Source: Pseudomonas libanensis (GTDB taxonomy: Bacteria > Pseudomonadota > Gammaproteobacteria > Pseudomonadales > Pseudomonadaceae). From it: a stretch of DNA of 64,000 nucleotides. The stretch lies in NCBI RefSeq assembly GCF_001439685.1, contig NZ_JYLH01000012.1:1-64000 (forward strand), given 5' to 3'. The notes under the pieces are model-generated. The model saw only the letters and a program-made list of their open reading frames with translations. It made no database searches and was not told the origin of the DNA. The position numbers were made by a program, and so were the translations under genes. Shown here piece by piece: positions 34,580 to 41,935 of the stretch. How positions within the stretch are numbered: position 1 is the first letter of the stretch; the number at the start of each line of letters is the position of its first letter.

Positions 34580-35473
34580 TCAAATGAGCGCCACACTTCG
34601 GCGGCCTTGTAGGCCGCCGGTATGGATGAAGATCAGGCGAGTGCCGGGAGCAAAGCGTCCGGCCTCTATCTGCTGCTTCAATGCCAGCAGCGCCTTGGCG
34701 GTGTAGAGCGGCTCCAGTGGCACACCGCAGGCCCGTTCAGTGTGCTGGATAAACTCGAGCAACACCGGATCGACCTTGGCAAAGCCGCCTCGGCTGGCCT
34801 CCAGCAGTTCATAACCGCCCTGCACCAGGGCCCTCACATTCTGCGCCACTCCGTGGTCATCCGGCACTGCCAGGGCGCCGTACACCGGATGCGCGCCCGC
34901 CTCGGCCAACACCAACCCGGCCAATGTCGTGCCGGTACCCGCCGCCAACCACCAAGCGTCGTAATCCGTCCACCCGAGGTGGCTCAACTGCGCCCGCGCC
35001 TGCGCCACTAATACCCCACAGCCCAGCGCACCAGCCAGCCCACCGCCACCTTCGGGCACCGGATGGAGGCGGGGATATTGTTCGCGCCAAGGCAGCCAAA
35101 AGCCCGGCTCGTGGCGTGCGCGATAGCCGCCATAACCGAGCCAATGCAGTTGCATGCCGAAGGCCTTGAGGTCGAGCACGGTGGGTGTGTCTTGAGGATG
35201 GCCCCGCAACAGGCCGACTGTGGGAAAATCAAAGCGCTTGCCCGCCGCCGCCAGTGCGTGCAGATGATTGGAGTAGGCCCCACCGAGGCTGATTACCCCT
35301 TTGGCGCCGATAGCGCGGGCCTGAGCGAGGTGCTCAGTTAGCTTGAACCACTTGTTGCCGCTGATCAGCGGATCGATACGGTCCAGGCGCAGCACGGCCA
35401 GCTCGACACCGTTCAGCCAATCCAGCTGCAAAGGTTCAAGGGGCGCATAAGGCAGCCAATCGAAAGGGCCCAT
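34580..35473 (-). CDS. D-cysteine desulfhydrase / ACC deaminase-family PLP enzyme
   Basis: A 297-residue fold-type II PLP enzyme. The Schiff-base Lys lies in DPLISGNKWFKL, followed by GVISLGGAYSNHLHALAAAG; AAGTGTTLAGLVLAEAG binds the cofactor phosphate. True ACC deaminases are usually about 338 residues with specific Glu/Leu positions, so this short form more likely acts as a D-cysteine desulfhydrase-like enzyme or has another role. It converges on the hydrolase operon with only 13 bases between stops. Confidence 0.85.
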   Translation of the reverse strand: MGPFDWLPYAPLEPLQLDWLNGVELAVLRLDRIDPLISGNKWFKLTEHLAQARAIGAKGVISLGGAYSNHLHALAAAGKRFDFPTVGLLRGHPQDTPTVLDLKAFGMQLHWLGYGGYRARHEPGFWLPWREQYPRLHPVPEGGGGLAGALGCGVLVAQARAQLSHLGWTDYDAWWLAAGTGTTLAGLVLAEAGAHPVYGALAVPDDHGVAQNVRALVQGGYELLEASRGGFAKVDPVLLEFIQHTERACGVPLEPLYTAKALLALKQQIEAGRFAPGTRLIFIHTGGLQGRRSVALI

Positions 35474-35494
35474 CGGCAGGTATCTGAATGAAAA

Positions 35495-35520
35495 AGGGGC
35501 GGTAGTCTAACACCGCCCCT
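35495..35520 (-). terminator. intrinsic terminator of fadH
   Basis: AGGGGCGGT and ACCGCCCCT pair perfectly around an eight-base loop, followed on the minus strand by TTTTTC. It lies 10 bases past the fadH stop. Confidence 0.88.
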
Positions 35521-35529
35521 CTCGTCGTC

Positions 35530-37569
35530 TTACAACTCGGCAGCCAGGCGCGAGCCCTGGTTGATGGCGCGCTTGGCATCCAGCTCGGCCGCCACATCGG
35601 CACCGCCGATCAGGTGTACGTTCTGGCCGGCGGCGACCAGGCCGTCGTGCAGCTCGCGCAGCGGGTCCTGGCCCGCGCAGATGACGATATTGTCCACCGC
35701 CAGCACCTTCGGTTCGCCCTCGGCGCCGATACGGATATGCAAGCCTTGATCATCGATCTTCAAGTACTCGACACTGTTGAGCATCTGCACCTGCTTGTTC
35801 TTCAAGCCGGTACGGTGAATCCAGCCGGTGGTCTTGCCCAGGCCGTCGCCGACCTTGGAGGCCTTGCGTTGCAGCAGGAACACTTCACGGGCCGGTGCAT
35901 GGCGCTCGGGCTTGATCCCGGCCACACCGCCACGCGCTTGCAGCTGGGTGTCGATGCCCCACTCTTTCCAGAACGCCTCGCGAGCCAGGCTGGTGGACAC
36001 GCCTTGGTGTACGAGGAATTCCGACACGTCAAAGCCGATGCCGCCTGCGCCAATCACGGCTACGCGCTTGCCCACCGGCTTGCGCTCAAGGATCACGTCC
36101 AGGTAACTCAAGACCTTGGGGTTTTCGACGCCCGGGATCGCCGGGGTACGTGGCGCGATGCCGGTAGCCAGGATCACCTCGTCATAACCACCCGCCACCA
36201 GTTGCTCGACACCGACGCGAGTATTCAGGCACAGCTCGACGTGGGTGGTCTGCAATTTGCGCTTGAAGTAACGCAGGGTTTCGAAGAACTCCTCCTTGCC
36301 CGGCACGCGCTTGGCGATATTGAACTGGCCGCCGATCTCGCTGGCGGAATCGAACAAAGTCACCTGGTGCCCGCGCTCGGCGGCCACGGTGGCAGCAGCC
36401 AGGCCCGCAGGGCCGGCGCCGACCACCGCGATTTTCTTGATCTGCTTGACGGGCAGGTAATTGAGTTCGGTTTCATAGCAGGCCCGTGGGTTGACCAGGC
36501 AGGTGGTCAGCTTGCCGCTGAAGGTGTGGTCCAGGCATGCCTGGTTGCAGCCGATGCAGGTATTGATTTCATCGGCGCGCCCGGCTGCGGCCTTGTTGAC
36601 GAACTCCGGGTCGGCGAGAAACGGGCGCGCCATCGAGACCATGTCGGCATCGCCTTCGGCCAGGATCTGCTCGGCGACTTCCGGGGTATTGATGCGGTTG
36701 GTGGTGATCAGGGGTATCTGCACCGCGCCGCGCAATTTGGCCGTGACTTTGCTGAACGCGCCACGGGGCACCTTGGTGGCGATCGTCGGGATGCGCGCTT
36801 CGTGCCAACCGATACCGGTGTTGATAATGGTCGCGCCGGCCTGCTCGATGGCCTTGGCCAACTGCACGACTTCTTCCCAGACGCTGCCACCTTCCACCAG
36901 GTCGAGCATCGACAAGCGAAAGATAATGATGAAATTCGGGCCCACGGCTTCACGCACACGGCGCACGATTTCCACCGCCAGGCGCATGCGGTTTTCAAAG
37001 CTGCCGCCCCAGCGGTCGGTGCGGTGGTTGGTGTGGGCAGCGAGGAACTGGTTAACGAAGTAGCCTTCCGAGCCCATGATTTCCACGCCGTCGTATTCGG
37101 CGACCTGGGCCAGCAACGAACAGGTGACGAAATCCTGGATCTGCTTCTCGATGCCCTCTTCATCCAGTTCCCTTGGCTTGAACGGGTTGATCGGCGCCTG
37201 GATCGCGCTGGGTGCTACCTGCTTGGGACTGTAGGCGTAGCGCCCGGCGTGGAGGATCTGCATGCAGATCTTGCCACCCGCCTCGTGCACGGCCCGGGTG
37301 ACAATCTTGTGTTTCTGCGCTTCTTCGTCAGTGGTCAGCTTGGCGGCACCGGCGTACACACCGCCCTCATCATTCGGACCAATGCCACCGGTGACCATCA
37401 GGCCCACGCCGCCACGGGCGCGCTCGGCAAAGTAGGCCGCCATGCGCTCGAAACCACCGGATTTTTCTTCCAGGCCGGTGTGCATCGAGCCCATCAGGGT
37501 GCGGTTGCGCAAGGTGGTAAAACCCAGGTCCAACGGGGCCAGCAGGTGCGGGTAGGCAGCAGCGGTCAT
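35530..37569 (-). CDS. fadH: NADPH-dependent 2,4-dienoyl-CoA reductase
   Basis: A 679-residue iron-sulfur flavoenzyme reducing 2,4-dienoyl-CoA during oxidation of unsaturated fatty acids. The N-terminal old-yellow-enzyme FMN barrel (LDLGFTTLRNRTLMGSMHTGLEE) is followed by the 4Fe-4S cluster CIGCNQACLDHTFSGKLTTC, then FAD (AVVGAGPAGLAAATVAAERGH) and NADPH (VAVIGAGGIGFDVSEFL) domains. The ATG at 37569 with GGAGC is used rather than a start five codons upstream. Length is normal. Confidence 0.97.
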   Translation of the reverse strand: MTAAAYPHLLAPLDLGFTTLRNRTLMGSMHTGLEEKSGGFERMAAYFAERARGGVGLMVTGGIGPNDEGGVYAGAAKLTTDEEAQKHKIVTRAVHEAGGKICMQILHAGRYAYSPKQVAPSAIQAPINPFKPRELDEEGIEKQIQDFVTCSLLAQVAEYDGVEIMGSEGYFVNQFLAAHTNHRTDRWGGSFENRMRLAVEIVRRVREAVGPNFIIIFRLSMLDLVEGGSVWEEVVQLAKAIEQAGATIINTGIGWHEARIPTIATKVPRGAFSKVTAKLRGAVQIPLITTNRINTPEVAEQILAEGDADMVSMARPFLADPEFVNKAAAGRADEINTCIGCNQACLDHTFSGKLTTCLVNPRACYETELNYLPVKQIKKIAVVGAGPAGLAAATVAAERGHQVTLFDSASEIGGQFNIAKRVPGKEEFFETLRYFKRKLQTTHVELCLNTRVGVEQLVAGGYDEVILATGIAPRTPAIPGVENPKVLSYLDVILERKPVGKRVAVIGAGGIGFDVSEFLVHQGVSTSLAREAFWKEWGIDTQLQARGGVAGIKPERHAPAREVFLLQRKASKVGDGLGKTTGWIHRTGLKNKQVQMLNSVEYLKIDDQGLHIRIGAEGEPKVLAVDNIVICAGQDPLRELHDGLVAAGQNVHLIGGADVAAELDAKRAINQGSRLAAEL

Positions 37570-37773
37570 GGTACAGCTCCACAACGGATCATCACGGGAC
37601 GTGGCGCACTCGAACGGCGTGCCATCGGTTTATGTCCCACAGACTAAGAGGCAGTGGACCACCGCTCAATGACTGAAACTAACAAGTTATTGATCCAAAT
37701 GCACAGCGCCCCTTGGCAAGCCACGCCATGGGCCCTACCCTAGTCGCGAACCCTGTACCCGGTCTGTTGTCTG

Positions 37774-38910
37774 TTGCCCATGCGTAAACTTCTAGCGTTC
37801 ACCGTCACCATGGCCCTGGTTGCCGCCCTCGCCGCGTATCTGGTCTGGACCCAGGAGCGCCCCGTGGCGCATTACCTGTCTGACCTGCGTATCACTCTCG
37901 CCGTCAATGAGGGCCAGCCGGCCGAGCGTGGCAACCTGCTGGGCATCCAGCCGGAGCTGTTTCCCGCCGACTACCAGAGCCTGGAACGCCTGCACCTGAA
38001 ACTGTCGGCCTACCTGCAAAACGCGCGTGACCTGGGCCTGATCAACCCCAAGACCATCGTGGTACTGCCCGAACATATCGGCACCTGGCTGATGCTCAGT
38101 GGCGAAAAAAACGAGCTGTACCAGGCCGCGCATCTGAAGGACGCCATGCACTGGCTGTCGATCAGCAACCCGCTGCCCTTCATGCGCGCCTGGATCAGCG
38201 CCACCGGTGACAACCGCATGGACGACGCGTATTTGCGCATGAAAGCCCCGGCCATGGCCCAAGACTACCAAGTGCTGTTCGGCGGCCTGGCCAAGGAGTT
38301 CGGCGTGACCCTGGTGGCCGGCTCCATCGCCCTGCCCAACCCGACTGTCAGCCAGGGGGTGCTGCAGGTGGGCCACGGCGCGCTGTACAACGCCAGCCTG
38401 GTGTTTGCCGCCGATGGCTTGCCATTGGGCCAGCCGCAGCGCCAGCTCTACCCGATCTACGATGAACGCGGGTTTATCGCGCCAGGAGATGAAAACACCC
38501 TCAGCGTGGTCGACACGCCCGCCGGGCGCCTGGGCATTCTGGTAGGCAGCGACAGCTGGTACCCGGACAACTACCGCAAGCTCAACGAACAGGGTGCGCA
38601 ACTGGTCGCGGTGCCAGCCTTTGTCACCGGGCGCGACACCTGGGACCGCCCATGGCGTGGCTTCAAGAGCGTGTCGACGCCTGCTGAAGTCAGCCTCAAG
38701 CCCGAAGAAACCAGCGAGGGCGCCGCCTGGCGCCGCCTGACCCTGATCAGCCAGCAACCCGTCAGCCAAGCCACGGCGGGCATGAGCGTATTTTTACGTG
38801 GGCAGTTCTGGGACCTGGGCAGTGCCGGCCAGAGCTTTCTCAGCAGCAACGGGCAAGTGTTCGCCGACAGCGACGCCCGCGGTGCGCGCCTGCTGAACAT
38901 CTGGTTGTAG
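37774..38910 (+). CDS. carbon-nitrogen hydrolase-fold protein without the catalytic Cys
   Basis: A 378-residue nitrilase-superfamily protein with an N-terminal signal/anchor (LLAFTVTMALVAALAAYLVW). The catalytic Glu region TIVVLPEHIGTWL is recognisable. Where active members have a Cys (about ICYDxxFP), this has LVGSDSWYP, and the Lys region reads RQLYPIYDE. It is therefore probably not a standard amidase. It starts MPMRKLLAF (second ATG at 37780 is also possible). An AraC gene follows after three bases. From memory, a similar gene neighbours fadH in P. aeruginosa. Confidence 0.75.
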   Translation: MPMRKLLAFTVTMALVAALAAYLVWTQERPVAHYLSDLRITLAVNEGQPAERGNLLGIQPELFPADYQSLERLHLKLSAYLQNARDLGLINPKTIVVLPEHIGTWLMLSGEKNELYQAAHLKDAMHWLSISNPLPFMRAWISATGDNRMDDAYLRMKAPAMAQDYQVLFGGLAKEFGVTLVAGSIALPNPTVSQGVLQVGHGALYNASLVFAADGLPLGQPQRQLYPIYDERGFIAPGDENTLSVVDTPAGRLGILVGSDSWYPDNYRKLNEQGAQLVAVPAFVTGRDTWDRPWRGFKSVSTPAEVSLKPEETSEGAAWRRLTLISQQPVSQATAGMSVFLRGQFWDLGSAGQSFLSSNGQVFADSDARGARLLNIWL

Positions 38911-38913
38911 CCC

Positions 38914-39948
38914 TTGAAGCCGGTGCGCCTGGGGGATCTGTCGGTGGGCTTCGTGCACACCCTGACCGACGCCATCCACAGCCACGGCCTGGACCCGCAA
39001 CCGCTGCTGCTGCAATACGGCCTCGATCCGGCGCGCCTGGCCGAGGCCGGCGCACGCTTATCAATCCCGCGCTACATGCGCCTGGGTCACGCGGCCATCC
39101 AACTGACCGGCGACCCGGGCCTGGGCCTGCGCATGGGCCAGCTCAGTCGCTTGAGCCAGGCTGGCCTTGCCGGCGTCACCGCCGCCCAGGCGCCCAATGT
39201 GCGCGAAGCAGCGCGCGCACTGACACGCTTTGAAGCGCTGTACGGCTCCAACTATCGCGGGCAATCGAGTTTTCACGAGGATGCCAAGGGCGCTTGGCTG
39301 CGGTTCTATTCCATCAGTCCCTACAACGCCTATAACCGCTTTGTCGTCGATTCGATCATCGCCGGTTGGCTGCAGCAACTGTCTGGCCTGGCGCAGCAGC
39401 CGGTGCAGGCGCAACGGATCGAAATCGAATTCCAAGCGCCGGACTACCACGAACAATACAGCGTGCTGGGAGACGGCCTGGTGCACTTCGGCGCCGACGC
39501 CAATCAACTGCGCCTCAGCCAACCGACCCTGGCCCTGCGCAACCCACAGCATTGCCCCAGCACCTGGCACCTGTTGTTGCAGCTGTGTGAGAGAGAGTTG
39601 GAGCAGTTGACCCGCACCCGTAGCCTGCGCGAGCGCATCACCCAGTTGCTCGGGCCGATGCTCAATGGTGGCCGGGAACCCGACCTGGAAGAGGTGGCGG
39701 CACGCTTGAAACTGCCGACCTGGACACTGCGGCGCAAACTGGCCGAGGAGGGCACGCAGTTTCGCGCCATTCTCAACGACACCCGCCGCAACCTGGCCAT
39801 GACCTACATTCGCGATACGGAGCTGGCATTCGGCGAAATCGCCTACTTGCTCGGTTTCGCTTCGGCCCAGGCCTTCCAGCGGGCCTTCAGGCGCTGGAAC
39901 AACCAGACCCCAGGGGAATTTCGCCGCAGTCAGCGGCATTCCACCTGA
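38914..39948 (+). CDS. AraC-family regulator (OruR/arabinose-binding N-domain type)
   Basis: A 344-residue regulator with an N-terminal effector domain to about 230 and a C-terminal double helix-turn-helix (VAARLKLPTWTLRRKLAEEG; FGEIAYLLGFASAQAFQRAFRRWNNQTPGEFR). A TTG start three bases after the preceding stop gives the full domain. It is co-directional with the nitrilase-fold gene and lies divergent in region from fadH, so it may control fatty-acid genes, but no operator is evident. Confidence 0.9.
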   Translation: MKPVRLGDLSVGFVHTLTDAIHSHGLDPQPLLLQYGLDPARLAEAGARLSIPRYMRLGHAAIQLTGDPGLGLRMGQLSRLSQAGLAGVTAAQAPNVREAARALTRFEALYGSNYRGQSSFHEDAKGAWLRFYSISPYNAYNRFVVDSIIAGWLQQLSGLAQQPVQAQRIEIEFQAPDYHEQYSVLGDGLVHFGADANQLRLSQPTLALRNPQHCPSTWHLLLQLCERELEQLTRTRSLRERITQLLGPMLNGGREPDLEEVAARLKLPTWTLRRKLAEEGTQFRAILNDTRRNLAMTYIRDTELAFGEIAYLLGFASAQAFQRAFRRWNNQTPGEFRRSQRHST

Positions 39949-39956
39949 AGTCGGTT

Positions 39957-40043
39957 TTACAGCTCGGTGGCATCGTCGCCGGGATCCAGTGGATCCAGCT
40001 CGAATGCCTGGTACTCCAGCAATTCTTCCTGGTATTCGTCCAT
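39957..40043 (-). CDS. 28-residue acidic microprotein
   Basis: On the minus strand an ATG at 40043 preceded by GAAGGAG (six-base spacing to the ATG) opens a frame reading MDEYQEELLEYQAFELDPLD and eight more residues to a TAA. Eleven of 28 residues are Asp or Glu and none is Lys or Arg. The excellent ribosome site, the biased composition and codons like those of neighbours favour a real gene. It converges with the AraC gene nine bases away. I have a faint memory of the same peptide in other pseudomonads. The function is unknown. Confidence 0.7.
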   Translation of the reverse strand: MDEYQEELLEYQAFELDPLDPGDDATEL

Positions 40044-40201
40044 GGTGAACTCCTTCTTCAATTGAAAGCGGTTGCAGATAAATGACCTGCGAACCCAGCC
40101 TAAAGTGCCGTCATGACGAAAAAATGTCGACGTGATGACATTCCGGTATTTCAGGGTTAAACGCGCCAGGGACGGGATGATTTAACCGCGAGACTTTTAA
40201 G

Positions 40202-40229
40202 GTGCAATTGCAATCATTGCAAATGCAAC
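40202..40229. promoter_or_regulatory. double TTGCAA-type operator upstream of the half-AceE gene
   Basis: GTGCAATTGCAA at 40202-40213 and TTGCAAATGCAAC at 40217-40229 are two adjacent dyads. They match the perfect GTTGCAATTGCAAC upstream of the full-length E1 gene, so both are likely bound by the MarR protein encoded between them. Confidence 0.65.
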
Positions 40230-40276
40230 CATATTTCCATTAGGGTACGAGCATCCGTTGAAAGGAGCTTCGCCCC

Positions 40277-41281
40277 ATGCCTGCTTCCACCGCGCATTCT
40301 GCGCTGCGCTGCATCGATGCACTCGACACCGCCGCCAGCCCGGGCAGCTCGCCGTTGTATGCGGTCATGACCATGGCCAATATCCTGGAATCCAGCCGAC
40401 AAGCCTGGGTGATCCGTGGCCAGTCACGCAGCCGCCGCGTGGGCAACTGGCCCACATGGTTTGCACGCAATCGCGGCGAAAAACCTTTGCTCTACCTGCA
40501 CAGCGCGACATCGTCGGCACAGCTGTGTGCACTGTCGGACCAGACCGCCCAGCGCGGTATCTTGTGCAATGACATCGAAAACCAGCCCTCCCCATGGCCC
40601 AAGGGCGCGCACCCATCGCTGCCGTTGTGGCTGGCGACCCAACCGCGCTGCACCCCTTACGATCCCGCCTCGGGTGACGAAGCCAGGGCGATTGTGCTGG
40701 CGGGGCTGCGCACGCTGTACGTCGACGGGCAGCCGGGCTTTTATTACCTGGCGCTGCATGATCAGGACGCTAGCACCACGCTGGATAGCCAGGACCGTGC
40801 AGACGCTCACAAAGGCATGTATCCGATCCAACGTGGCCAAGTGGCAGATGTGCGCCTGCTCGGCGCTGGCCGGGCGCTTGAAGAAGTCATGCTCGCCGCT
40901 CGGTTGCTGGCACAGGACTGGAATATCACGGCGCAGGTATGGAGTTGCCCCAGCTATACACGGCTGGCCCGTGAGGCGGCGGCGGCCGAGCGCTGGAATC
41001 GCTTGCACCCCCTGGCCCCCAGGCGCAGTTGCCATTTACGTGAGTGCCTGGCGGGAAATACAGCGCCGGTGATTGCAGTGACCGGCTATCCGCAGGCGAT
41101 TGTCGATCAGTTGCGGGCGCACGTGGGTACGCGGTTTATAGCATTGGGCGCTGGGTCGGTGCAGGCGACGGCGCCGAGTCGGTATTGGGTGGTGGTATCG
41201 GCGCTCAGGGCGTTGGCGGAGCAAGGACGGATCGACGCATTAGACGTGAAGAAGGCAACGGCCCGCTACCCACTTGGATGA
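40277..41281 (+). CDS. orphan protein homologous to the C-terminal part of AceE
   Basis: A 334-residue protein with AAAGGAG nine to ten bases before its ATG. Its C-terminal two-thirds aligns by eye with the end of the E1 protein encoded 1.6 kb downstream: KGMYPIQRGQVADVRLLGAG matches KGMYPLSTHPQAQVQLMGSG, AAAERWNRLHPL matches HAAERWNLLHPQ, and VVVSALRALAEQGRIDALDV matches IVLAALKALADDGVIGRDKI. It lacks the thiamine-diphosphate-binding N-terminal domain, so it cannot be an E1 enzyme on its own. The frame is intact and not simply a fragment of that neighbour, since the sequences are well diverged. Confidence 0.8.
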   Translation: MPASTAHSALRCIDALDTAASPGSSPLYAVMTMANILESSRQAWVIRGQSRSRRVGNWPTWFARNRGEKPLLYLHSATSSAQLCALSDQTAQRGILCNDIENQPSPWPKGAHPSLPLWLATQPRCTPYDPASGDEARAIVLAGLRTLYVDGQPGFYYLALHDQDASTTLDSQDRADAHKGMYPIQRGQVADVRLLGAGRALEEVMLAARLLAQDWNITAQVWSCPSYTRLAREAAAAERWNRLHPLAPRRSCHLRECLAGNTAPVIAVTGYPQAIVDQLRAHVGTRFIALGAGSVQATAPSRYWVVVSALRALAEQGRIDALDVKKATARYPLG

Positions 41282-41320
41282 GCTGGAATGTTCGGGCTTG
41301 CATTGGTTTTTCATTGTTGC

Positions 41321-41791
41321 TCAGCGCTTGCCGCGGCTGCGGGTCGGCACGCCCGCCTCCATCGCAAGCCCCGCAGTGCGCTCCAGGGCATCGGCAAACG
41401 CCTGGCGTTGCCCAGGTTCGATCTGCGACAGGAACAGCTCGTCCACGGTGCTTTCGTAGATCTTCCACATTTTTTTGCGCAGCAGCCGGCCGGCGTCCGT
41501 GATCGAGGCAAACGCCGCACGACCGTCACCGTCGGAACGCGAGCGCACCACCAGGCCGTCCTTTTCCAGGCGGTCCACCAGGCGCGTGAGGTTGTAGCGC
41601 TCAATAGCCAGCACATCGGCCAATTCGTGCATGCGCCGGGTACCGTCGGGCCCGCTTTCCAGGCCCCACAAGGCGTCGTACCAGGCATACGGCGGCAGGT
41701 CCGCCGCGGCCAGCCGCCGCTCGATTTCACGGATGACCGTCCTGTGGGCCCTGACAAAACGGAACCAGACATCCGGTTCTTTCGACGACAT
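41321..41791 (-). CDS. MarR-family transcriptional regulator
   Basis: A 156-residue winged-helix regulator. The recognition region is MHELADVLAIERYNLTRLVDRLEKDGLVVRSRSDGDGRA, about residues 55-93, followed by the C-terminal dimer helix. The ATG at 41791 is preferred over a start eight codons upstream. It is divergent from the second AceE gene with GTTGCAATTGCAAC in the shared region, and converges with the half-AceE gene. It probably represses both. Confidence 0.9.
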   Translation of the reverse strand: MSSKEPDVWFRFVRAHRTVIREIERRLAAADLPPYAWYDALWGLESGPDGTRRMHELADVLAIERYNLTRLVDRLEKDGLVVRSRSDGDGRAAFASITDAGRLLRKKMWKIYESTVDELFLSQIEPGQRQAFADALERTAGLAMEAGVPTRSRGKR

Positions 41792-41860
41792 GCAACACCA
41801 TCCGAGGGATTTCAAGAAGGTTGCAATAGTAGCTCATCCCGCGCTAGATTCCGTCATGTC

Positions 41861-41874
41861 GTTGCAATTGCAAC
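41861..41874. promoter_or_regulatory. MarR-type palindromic operator
   Basis: GTTGCAATTGCAAC is a perfect 14-base palindrome between the divergent MarR and AceE genes. A half-site GTTGCAAT lies at 41820-41827. Confidence 0.75.
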
Positions 41875-41935
41875 TACATTTGCGCCACTCCCACAAGGAG
41901 CTCGCCGCTTGAATCCGCCTACCCTGGAGCCTCAC

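Noticed and set aside
34580..35473. Naming the PLP enzyme acdS (ACC deaminase)
   Set aside because: The protein is about 40 residues shorter than true AcdS and the diagnostic positions cannot be confirmed by eye; D-cysteine desulfhydrase-like is safer.
35614..37647. 677-codon open frame opposite fadH
   Set aside because: Antisense shadow of a clearly conserved enzyme in GC-rich DNA; no family resemblance and no ribosome site.
41288..41935. 216-codon N-terminal extension of the second AceE
   Set aside because: It runs antisense through the MarR gene and the operator; the ATG at 41936 gives the normal AceE N-terminus with a ribosome site.
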